Positions 8,644 to 15,663 of a stretch of DNA of 64,000 nt are shown here, piece by piece. A model generated the notes under the pieces. It saw only the letters and a list, made by a program, of their open reading frames with translations, was not told the origin of the DNA and made no database searches. This DNA comes from Lelliottia sp. WAP21 (GTDB taxonomy: Bacteria > Pseudomonadota > Gammaproteobacteria > Enterobacterales > Enterobacteriaceae), in assembly GCF_020532665.2 (NCBI RefSeq), contig NZ_JAIWPG020000005.1, forward strand, positions 372,001 to 436,000, in the 5' to 3' direction. The first letter of the stretch is position 1; each line of letters begins with the position of its first letter. Both the position numbers and the translations under genes were made by a program.

Positions 8644-10281
8644 ATGAGAGTCTCCTTTCAAATCAAGCTCTTTATTTCGCTGGTTTTGTTTTTCTCAGTG
8701 CTATTCGCATTGTTGGGCAGTTATTATTATGTCGACGTCGGCAGACAGCTATATCAGGAAATGAGTACCCGCGCCAAAATACAGGCTGAGGAAATTGCGC
8801 TTATTCCTACTTTACGTCAGGAAGTAGAAGAAAAGGATATCGCAGCCATCCATCGCTTTATGCAGCAAATAGCGACCCACAGTGACGCGAGCTTTATCGT
8901 GATTGGCGATAACAACGGCCAGCATCTGTTTCACTCCGTGTTTGCAGACCGCGTAGGTACCACTCTGGTCGGCGGCGACAACGAGGCGGTATTGCAGGGT
9001 AAAAGCACAACAACCATCCGCAAAGGAGGCCTGGGCATTTCACTGCGCAGCAAAGCCCCCATTTTTAACGAAGCGGGAAAGGTGGTTGGCATTGTTTCCG
9101 TGGGCTATCTGACCAGCTATCTCGATACCATAACCGTCAGTAAAGTGGTGAATATCCTCATCGCGGCCGTATTGTTGCTCATCGCCCTGTTTATCTTCTC
9201 GTGGTTTTTCACCCGCAGCATCAAGAAACAGATCTTCTCCCTGGAGCCTCGGGAGATCGGATTACTGGTGCGACAGCAAAAGGCGATGATGGAATCGATC
9301 TACGAAGGGGTGATCGCCATCGATCGCGATCTTCGCATTGAAGTGATCAACCAGGCGGCACGCAAACTCCTGGGGTTAACCCAGCCTGCCCGCGCGGTGC
9401 GGGGGCAATTAATCGATCAGGTTATTACACCCGTTCCCTTCTTCACGCCGCACACCATGCTGCTGAAAGATACCCACGATGAGATCTGCCGCTTTAACGA
9501 TCTCACGGTGATCGCCAGCCGGGTGCGCATCATGCTCGAAGATTCGCTGCAAGGTTGGGTCATCACCTTTCGCGATCGTAACGAGATCGACTCCCTTAGT
9601 GCGCAGTTGAGCCAGGTGAAGCGCTATGTCGATAACTTGCGCATTATGCGCCACGAGCAGTTAAACCGGATGACAACGCTTTCTGGCCTGCTGCATATGG
9701 GGCGATACGAAGAAGCGATGGGCTACATTCAGTCACAGTCGGAACATGCGCAGGAGCTGCTGGATTTTATCTCCGTACGTTTCTCCTCCCCGACGCTTTG
9801 CGGCCTGCTGCTTGGTAAATCAGCCCGGGCGCGTGAAAAAGGGGTTGCGCTTTCGTTCGACCCGGCCTGCGGAATGGATAAATCTTTTGCTCCGCTGCTG
9901 GAAGCCGAGCTGATCTCCATTATCGGGAATCTGCTGGATAACTCGATTGAAGCGACGCAGCGTGCCCCGCTGCCACACGAGCCGGTTGAAGTCCTGATCG
10001 CACTGAACGAGCGTGAATTGATTATTGAAGTCGCCGACCAGGGGGTGGGGATCCACCCGGCGATCCGCGAACGTATCTTTGAACGCGGCATCACAACCAA
10101 AACACGCGGCGATCACGGCATCGGTCTGTATTTGATCGAAAGCTATGTCACCCAGGCGGGGGGAGCGATTGAAGTGGCCGATAACGTCCCCCGGGGCGCT
10201 ATTTTCTCGCTATTTATTCCGGCCACAGGCAATGCCCGATGCCCTACTCAGGAACTGGAAGAGATTGATTATGCAACATGA
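8644..10281 (+). CDS. citA: Citrate sensor histidine kinase CitA (DpiB/DcuS family)
   Basis: This 545-residue membrane sensor has a first transmembrane helix (about residues 5-28), a periplasmic PDC/PAS citrate-binding domain to about residue 165, a second helix (about 170-190), a cytoplasmic PAS domain (about 215-310) and a kinase core. The phosphoacceptor region reads MRHEQLNRM with the histidine near residue 337, and ATP-binding signatures NLLDNSIEA, DQGVGI and GDHGIGLYL follow. I choose the ATG at 8644, giving a short positively charged start before the helix; an in-frame TTG at 8623 is possible. The end overlaps citB by 11 bases. Being divergent from the lyase operon, it most likely activates that operon in response to citrate. 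Confidence 0.92.
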   Translation: MRVSFQIKLFISLVLFFSVLFALLGSYYYVDVGRQLYQEMSTRAKIQAEEIALIPTLRQEVEEKDIAAIHRFMQQIATHSDASFIVIGDNNGQHLFHSVFADRVGTTLVGGDNEAVLQGKSTTTIRKGGLGISLRSKAPIFNEAGKVVGIVSVGYLTSYLDTITVSKVVNILIAAVLLLIALFIFSWFFTRSIKKQIFSLEPREIGLLVRQQKAMMESIYEGVIAIDRDLRIEVINQAARKLLGLTQPARAVRGQLIDQVITPVPFFTPHTMLLKDTHDEICRFNDLTVIASRVRIMLEDSLQGWVITFRDRNEIDSLSAQLSQVKRYVDNLRIMRHEQLNRMTTLSGLLHMGRYEEAMGYIQSQSEHAQELLDFISVRFSSPTLCGLLLGKSARAREKGVALSFDPACGMDKSFAPLLEAELISIIGNLLDNSIEATQRAPLPHEPVEVLIALNERELIIEVADQGVGIHPAIRERIFERGITTKTRGDHGIGLYLIESYVTQAGGAIEVADNVPRGAIFSLFIPATGNARCPTQELEEIDYAT

Positions 10282-10963
10282 ACCTATCGACGTATTGATT
10301 GTGGAAGATGAGAACGAACTGGCGCAACTGCACGCGGAGTTGATCGGTAAGCATCCGCGTCTGCGACTGGTAGGCATTGCCACTTCACTGGCTGAAGCAC
10401 AATCTTTGCTGGCGAGCCTGCAGCCGCAGCTTCTGCTGCTGGATAACTATCTGCCCGATGGCAAGGGCATTACCTTGATCAGCAATCCCCTCCTGGTGCA
10501 CGCGAACTGTTCGGTCATTTTTATCACCGCCGCCAGCGACATGGATACGTGCAGCCTGGCGATCCGTAACGGCGCGTTCGATTACATTCTTAAACCGGTC
10601 TCCTGGAAGCGGCTTAGCCAGTCGCTGGAACGCTTCGTGCAGTTTGCCGAACAACAGCGAGTGTGGAAGATTGTCGATCAGCAGAACGTAGACTCGCTTT
10701 ATCAGTTGCAGGCCAAAAATTACCGCCTTGATAATGGCAGTAAAGGAATTGAAGAGAACACGCTGGCGCGGGTGCAGGCGCTGTTCAATGAGAAAGCAGC
10801 GCACTGTTTTTCCGTCGATGAGGTGGTGAGCGAAACGGGGTTAAGTAAAACCACCACCCGCCGCTATCTGGAGCACTGCGTGGAGGCAGGCTTTTTGAGC
10901 GTGGAGATGCTGTACGGGAAGATAGGGCACCCGCGGAGGATGTATAAGCGAAGTGCGGTTTAA
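10271..10963 (+). CDS. citB: Response regulator CitB (DpiA/DcuR family)
   Basis: This is the cytoplasmic partner of CitA: 230 residues with an N-terminal receiver domain (acidic pocket VEDEN near residue 12, phosphoacceptor aspartate in LLLLDNYLPDGKG near residue 57, conserved lysine in YILKP) and a C-terminal winged-helix DNA-binding domain (SVDEVVSETGLSKTTTRRYLEHC). The ATG at 10271 lies inside the 3' end of citA, so the two are translationally coupled. By analogy with Klebsiella it binds AT-rich sites in the 8.3-8.6 kb control region. Confidence 0.93.
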   Translation: MQHEPIDVLIVEDENELAQLHAELIGKHPRLRLVGIATSLAEAQSLLASLQPQLLLLDNYLPDGKGITLISNPLLVHANCSVIFITAASDMDTCSLAIRNGAFDYILKPVSWKRLSQSLERFVQFAEQQRVWKIVDQQNVDSLYQLQAKNYRLDNGSKGIEENTLARVQALFNEKAAHCFSVDEVVSETGLSKTTTRRYLEHCVEAGFLSVEMLYGKIGHPRRMYKRSAV

Positions 10964-10965
10964 GC

Positions 10966-10987
10966 CCCTCTCCCCAGGGGGAGAGGG
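10966..10987. repeat. Palindromic CCCTCTCCC element between citB and speC
   Basis: CCCTCTCCCC (10966-10975) pairs perfectly with GGGGAGAGGG (10978-10987) in the gap between two convergent genes. The same CCCTCTCCC/GGGAGAGGG core occurs four times after yghU (61.9-62.15 kb), so this is a dispersed genomic element. It may also end transcription, but there is no T-run. Confidence 0.6.
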
Positions 10988-11017
10988 TGCAGTTAACTCC
11001 TCAGGGAGAGCTAAGCC

Positions 11018-13156
11018 CTACACGGCCAATACATACCCGTACAGTCGCTTAATCCCGTCGGCATCTTTCTCGCTGTAAACACCCTGCAGTTCGGGCGAGA
11101 AGCCAGGCAGCAGATTAATGCCCTCCTCCAGCGCAAGGAAGTAGCGCTGGACCGCCCCGCCCCACACTTCCCCCGGCACCACGCACAGCACGCCCGGAGG
11201 ATAAGGCAACGCCCCTTCTGCCGCGATACGCCCTGCTGCTTCGCTGATGCGCACCAGCTCGACGTTGCCGCGAATATACGCCTGGTTGGCATCCTGAGGA
11301 TTCATCATCACCACGGGGAAACTCTCTTTACGGAACATCGCCTTCTGCAGATCTTTGACCTTAAAGCTGACGTACAGATCGTGCATCTCCTGGCATAACT
11401 GACGCAGGGTGTAATCGCGATAACGTACCGGGTATTTGTTAAAGACGGTCGGCAGCACGTCGGCAAGCGGTGTGTCATCCTCAATGTGTTGTTCAAATTG
11501 TCCCAGCATCGTCACCAGCTGTGCCATTTTTTCTGGGCTTTCCGCTGGCGTCAGCAGGAAGAGTATCGAGTTGAGATCGCACTTCTCCGGCACGATGCCG
11601 TTTTCCCGCAAATAATGGGCCAGAATGGTTGCTGGCACCCCAAACGCCGTGTATTCACCCGTTTGTGCATCAATGCCCGGCGTGGTTAACAGCAGTTTGC
11701 AGGGATCGACAAAATACTGCTCGCTGGCGTAGCCCTCAAAACCGTGCCATTTCGCGCCAGGTTCAAAGCTGAAGAAGCGGCGTTCGCTGGCGATAACCTG
11801 CGTGGGGTGATCCTGCCACGGACGCCCGGCGACCACCGGCGGGATAAAGGGTTTGATCATCTTGCAGTTAGCCACGATCGCTTTACGCGCTTCGATCCCC
11901 AGCGCTACGCACTCAGCCCACAACCTGCGGCCGCTTTCGCCTTCATGGATCTTGGCATTCACATCCAGCGCCGCAAACAGCGGATAAAACGGGCTGGTTG
12001 ACGCGTGCAGCATAAAAGCGTTATTCAGGCGCTTGTGCGGACAGAACCGTGCCTGACCGCGAATATGGTTATCTTTCTTGTGGATCTGGGAGGTTTGCGA
12101 GAACCCGGCCTGCTGCTTGTGAACCGACTGGGTGACAAAAATACCGGGATCGTTGGCCGTCAGTTCCAGTAACAGCGGCGAGCTGTCCGCCATCATCGGG
12201 ATAAACTGCTCATACCCGACCCACGCAGAGTCGAAGAGAATGTAGTCACACAGATGGCCGATCTTGTCGATGACCTGACGGGCGTTGTAAATCGTTCCGT
12301 CATAGGTGCCAAGCTGGATCACCGCCAGACGAAATGGCCTGGCCTCCTGAGCTTTATGCGGTGCCACTTCGTGAATAAGACCCCGCAGCCAGGCATCGTC
12401 GAAGCAGTGTTCATCAATGCCGCCGATAAATCCAAACGGATTGCGCGACGCCTCAAGATAGACCGGCGTAGCACCCGCCTGAATCAGCGCGCCATGGTGG
12501 TTTGATTTGTGATTATTGCGGTCAAAAAGCACCAGATCGCCACGGGTTAAGAGCGCATTGGTCACAACCTTATTGGCCGCCGACGTGCCGTTGAGGACAA
12601 AGTAGGTTTTGTCCGCATTAAAAACTTTCGCCGCGAACTTTTGTGCCTCTTTTGCCGATCCTTCATGGATCAGCAAGTCGCCGAGTTTCACATCGGCATT
12701 GCACATATCGGCACGAAACACGTTCTCGCCAAAGAAGTCATAGAACTGACGGCCCGCAGGATGTTTTTTGAAGAATGCACCATGCTGATGGCCCGGGCAG
12801 GCAAAAGTGCTGTTACCCATCGCCACGTACTGCGTCAGCGTGTCAAAAAATGGAGGCAGAAGGTTTTCTTCATAACGACAGGCGGCCGCTTCCAGCTCCA
12901 GCCACTCCTGCGCTTTCCCGTCGATAGCCGCGATGACGCCTTCCGGCACATCGGTTGGCCCGGAAGAGAAGATAAATACCGGCAGCTGGAACCCGGTGCG
13001 TTTCAGCAAAGCCAGGATGCCGCTGCGGCTGTCGGCAGGGGTTATGACGACCGCCGCCACATCGGTAAAATCGGTGTTGTCTAACGCAACCACTTCCCGG
13101 TGCGTGGAGAGGACCGACATGAGCGCGTGGCTGACGGCAATTTTCAGTGATTTCAT
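11018..13156 (-). CDS. speC: Ornithine decarboxylase SpeC
   Basis: SpeC is a cytoplasmic PLP enzyme converting ornithine to putrescine and CO2, the first step of polyamine synthesis. The product is 712 residues from the ATG at 13156 (MKSLKIAVSHALMS), against 711 for E. coli SpeC, and is nearly identical over long stretches. The PLP-binding lysine is in the segment TQSVHKQQAGFS. An in-frame extension upstream exists but is not conserved with SpeC. The neighbour yqgA, divergent on the other side of a 400-bp region, matches E. coli gene order and favours the biosynthetic SpeC over the inducible SpeF. Confidence 0.96.
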   Translation of the reverse strand: MKSLKIAVSHALMSVLSTHREVVALDNTDFTDVAAVVITPADSRSGILALLKRTGFQLPVFIFSSGPTDVPEGVIAAIDGKAQEWLELEAAACRYEENLLPPFFDTLTQYVAMGNSTFACPGHQHGAFFKKHPAGRQFYDFFGENVFRADMCNADVKLGDLLIHEGSAKEAQKFAAKVFNADKTYFVLNGTSAANKVVTNALLTRGDLVLFDRNNHKSNHHGALIQAGATPVYLEASRNPFGFIGGIDEHCFDDAWLRGLIHEVAPHKAQEARPFRLAVIQLGTYDGTIYNARQVIDKIGHLCDYILFDSAWVGYEQFIPMMADSSPLLLELTANDPGIFVTQSVHKQQAGFSQTSQIHKKDNHIRGQARFCPHKRLNNAFMLHASTSPFYPLFAALDVNAKIHEGESGRRLWAECVALGIEARKAIVANCKMIKPFIPPVVAGRPWQDHPTQVIASERRFFSFEPGAKWHGFEGYASEQYFVDPCKLLLTTPGIDAQTGEYTAFGVPATILAHYLRENGIVPEKCDLNSILFLLTPAESPEKMAQLVTMLGQFEQHIEDDTPLADVLPTVFNKYPVRYRDYTLRQLCQEMHDLYVSFKVKDLQKAMFRKESFPVVMMNPQDANQAYIRGNVELVRISEAAGRIAAEGALPYPPGVLCVVPGEVWGGAVQRYFLALEEGINLLPGFSPELQGVYSEKDADGIKRLYGYVLAV

Positions 13157-13173
13157 ATGCACAAATACCCGTT

Positions 13174-13288
13174 TCAGGGGAATAAAAAGCCCCGGGCAGC
13201 ATGGCGGCATGCCCAACGAACGCGTCTGACTGGAGTACAGCTCCGAACGCCAGACATCAGTAAAATCAGAGCACGTCTGGTTTTACTG
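13174..13288 (-). promoter_or_regulatory. Possible structured leader with short upstream ORF before speC
   Basis: The region upstream of speC contains two interleaved complementary pairs: CCAGAC (13250-13255) with GTCTGG (13275-13280), and CAGTAAAA (13258-13265) with TTTTACTG (13281-13288). Because the arms alternate, the two hairpins cannot easily form together. On the minus strand an ATG at 13257 opens a 27-codon frame rich in arginine (six Arg) that stops at 13174, 17 bases before speC; it has no strong ribosome site. The rest of 13289-13555 shows no further gene. Confidence 0.25.
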
Positions 13289-13555
13289 TTGTCCTGCAGT
13301 GAGCCTGCGTGAACCTCACCGCATGATGAGAGTAGAAGAGGAACAGCTGAGACGGACAGGTTTTCGCGCAGTGGTTAACATCATCATCATGGGCGGTCCG
13401 TTATCCGGCAGGAGAAATTTCGCGCAATGATGTCACCTTTTATTTTGGGGTGCAAGAGAGAATCCTTATGCATTTTTCAGTCAAAATTGCCCCCACATTG
13501 TCCTTGTTGATGTAATAATGATGCAAAATCTATGCTTATATAGCGGGAGTCTATT

Positions 13556-14269
13556 TTGGTTATTGGACCGTTTATCAACGCCGGCGCGGTACTGTCAGGT
13601 GGCGTGCTGGGCGCCGTATTGAGCCAGAGATTGCCCGAGCGGATTCGCTCATCAATGCCCTCTATTTTTGGTCTGGCTTCGCTGGGGATCGGTATTTTGC
13701 TGGTCGTCAAATGTGCCAATCTTCCGGTCATGGTACTGGCGACATTACTGGGCGCATTGATTGGGGAGTTTTGCTATCTGGAAAAAGGAATTAACAGCGC
13801 GGTGGGTAAAGCGAAGCAGCTGATTTCACGTCCGGGTAAAGCAAAGAGCGGCTCACACGAGACGTTTATACAAAATTATGTCGCCATCATTATTCTCTTC
13901 TGTGCCAGCGGAACCGGCATTTTCGGGGCCATGCAGGAAGGCATGACCGGCGATCCCAGTATATTGATTGCCAAGGCGTTTCTCGATTTCTTCACCGCAA
14001 CAATCTTTGCCACCACGCTTGGCATCGCCGTGGCCGCCATAAGCGTGCCAATGCTGCTAATCCAGCTTGCGCTTGCCACCTGTGCCGCATTGATATTACC
14101 GCTCACCACCCCCGCGATGATGGCTGATTTCACCGCCGTGGGCGGCCTGCTCTTACTGGCTACCGGTCTGCGTATTTGCGGCATTAAAATGTTCGCCGTG
14201 GTGAATATGCTTCCTGCCCTGGTGCTTGCCATGCCCCTTTCCGCCCTCTGGACACATTTTGCCGCATGA
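13556..14269 (+). CDS. yqgA: DUF554 inner-membrane protein YqgA
   Basis: YqgA is a conserved membrane protein of unknown function (DUF554). The product has 237 residues with about six or seven hydrophobic helices, and matches E. coli YqgA closely, including LPERIRSSMPSIFGLASLGI and IFGAMQEGMTGDPSILIAK. The start is TTG, preceded by a good ribosome site (GCGGGAG); E. coli uses the same unusual start as I recall it. It is divergent from speC and followed by tRNA-Phe, as in E. coli. Confidence 0.93.
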   Translation: MVIGPFINAGAVLSGGVLGAVLSQRLPERIRSSMPSIFGLASLGIGILLVVKCANLPVMVLATLLGALIGEFCYLEKGINSAVGKAKQLISRPGKAKSGSHETFIQNYVAIIILFCASGTGIFGAMQEGMTGDPSILIAKAFLDFFTATIFATTLGIAVAAISVPMLLIQLALATCAALILPLTTPAMMADFTAVGGLLLLATGLRICGIKMFAVVNMLPALVLAMPLSALWTHFAA

Positions 14270-14325
14270 GGATTCAGCAACCTGGCGAGAGATTGTGCAG
14301 TCTGTAACGAAAACAACAAATTTCG

Positions 14326-14354
14326 TTGACGACAAAGGCCCAATCGGGTTTAAT
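14326..14354 (+). promoter_or_regulatory. Promoter of tRNA-Phe
   Basis: TTGACG (14326-14331) and TTTAAT (14349-14354) are spaced 17 bp apart, and a GC-rich stretch (GCGGCCC) lies between the -10 element and the start of the tRNA. Such GC-rich discriminators are typical of stringently controlled stable-RNA promoters. Confidence 0.85.
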
Positions 14355-14364
14355 GCGGCCCGTT

Positions 14365-14440
14365 GCCCGGATAGCTCAGTCGGTAGAGCAGGGGATTGAA
14401 AATCCCCGTGTCCTTGGTTCGATTCCGAGTCCGGGCACCA
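14365..14440 (+). tRNA. pheV: tRNA-Phe (anticodon GAA)
   Basis: This 76-nt tRNA gene folds into a standard cloverleaf: acceptor arm GCCCGGA/TCCGGGC, anticodon stem GGGGA/TCCCC with GAA at 14398-14400, T-loop GGTTCGATTCC, and an encoded CCA end. Position after yqgA matches pheV of E. coli, a well-known integration site for genomic islands. No integrase follows here. Confidence 0.98.
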
Positions 14441-14450
14441 CTATTTAAAG

Positions 14451-14476
14451 AACCCAGCCTATGGCTGGGTTTTTGC
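14451..14476 (+). terminator. Rho-independent terminator of tRNA-Phe
   Basis: AACCCAGCC (14451-14459) pairs with GGCTGGGTT (14463-14471) around a TAT loop, followed directly by T residues. Confidence 0.93.
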
Positions 14477-14625
14477 TTTCTGGCCAAAACGTATTAATTA
14501 TTCTGAAATGGCCTTCCTTGATTTCCCCCGTCCCTGCTTCCCGAAACCCTGCGGACGATGAAAAGCAACTGCGTCGTGTCCCGCTGTTCTTCTATGATCC
14601 AATCTTTCGTCCCTCTCACATTCAT

Positions 14626-15474
14626 CTAACAGCCAAATGTTAAACGGCCTCCGGACTCCTCTGACAACTCCGCCCATTTCGCCCCCCAGTCCGAACCATG
14701 CCCCATGCCGTGCACGACCTTAACTTGTGTACAGTGTCCGCCAACCGCCTGTTGAAAGCGGCGGGCAACCAGAGTCGGCACGACTTCATCCTGGTCACCA
14801 CTGTAGTGAATCTGCGGAAGTGCACGCAGAGCGGATGCCGTATCAATGGCGTTGAGGGCGTGCGGCATTGGCGTAACCTGATGCAAGGCATTCACCCATG
14901 TAACGTCCAGATTACCCGCAACCGTGCGCAGAGATCGCACATCGGTGCGACGCATGGCCAGCAGTGCAGCAATATTGCCTCCGCCTGAATACCCGATTAA
15001 ATCCAGTTTGACTCCTGGATAGCGACTGACAATCTGGTCCAGGGCTTCATTCATCGCACCGAGCGCTTCAGGGGAAAACCGGTCGGTCGTCCACTCGTTT
15101 ACCGTGCAATGCGTCGGTAGAGGCAGGATGAACTGACAGGGTCGCGCCAGATAAAGCACACTTGAGCTGGCATCTGCAGCGGCAAGAGAAAGCCCTGTTG
15201 GGTTTCGCGGTGTAGGATTATCCGACGGCTGCGTACGGCTCTTCCAGGCAAAACCATCGCCTTCTATGTATACGTGGATCGCCTTTACGGGAGGGGTAAA
15301 GCGGCTCCATGTCGCCACGGGATACCGTTCCGTTTGTAAATTTTCGCTGATCAGACCAGAACGTGCTGCCAGAGCGTTTGCCGTGCTTAATGGATCGGTC
15401 GATACACAGCCTGTGAATAAAAAAGATAAATGAATCAATGTGACGACAAAGAATATATTTTGATTTAACCGCAA
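14626..15474 (-). CDS. Lipoprotein of the alpha/beta-hydrolase fold
   Basis: The 282-residue product begins with a lipoprotein signal peptide (positively charged start, hydrophobic core, lipobox LFTGC with the lipidated cysteine near residue 23). The mature part has the nucleophile motif GYSGGG in DLIGYSGGGNIAALLAM and a candidate catalytic histidine in VVHGMGHGSDWG near the C-terminus, so it is probably a serine hydrolase anchored in the envelope. Substrate is unknown. I use the TTG at 15474 because it gives a complete signal peptide; a GTG ten codons further in is an alternative. It lies alone, convergent with tRNA-Phe and divergent from the autotransporter. Confidence 0.8.
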   Translation of the reverse strand: MRLNQNIFFVVTLIHLSFLFTGCVSTDPLSTANALAARSGLISENLQTERYPVATWSRFTPPVKAIHVYIEGDGFAWKSRTQPSDNPTPRNPTGLSLAAADASSSVLYLARPCQFILPLPTHCTVNEWTTDRFSPEALGAMNEALDQIVSRYPGVKLDLIGYSGGGNIAALLAMRRTDVRSLRTVAGNLDVTWVNALHQVTPMPHALNAIDTASALRALPQIHYSGDQDEVVPTLVARRFQQAVGGHCTQVKVVHGMGHGSDWGAKWAELSEESGGRLTFGC

Positions 15475-15663
15475 CCCATTACCCGCCTTAAGTCAAATTA
15501 AACGTCATACAAAATATAGCGAACACTTCCGCCGTTAAATAATTAAACAAACCTTATTGTTTTCTGCAACAAAATGTATATTCTTCGCCGCAACAATATC
15601 GGAATAATCCGAAGAATAATGCATGTGCATTTTACAACTATCGCAACTTTGTGACGGCTCACC

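Noticed and set aside
13157-13216. Longer speC with 20 extra N-terminal residues
   Set aside because: The ATG at 13156 aligns exactly with E. coli SpeC, and the upstream residues are unlike the family.
14365-14440. Recent integrase-bearing island at tRNA-Phe
   Set aside because: No integrase follows the tRNA, and no second copy of its 3' end was seen in the window. The region is variable, but recent insertion is unproven.
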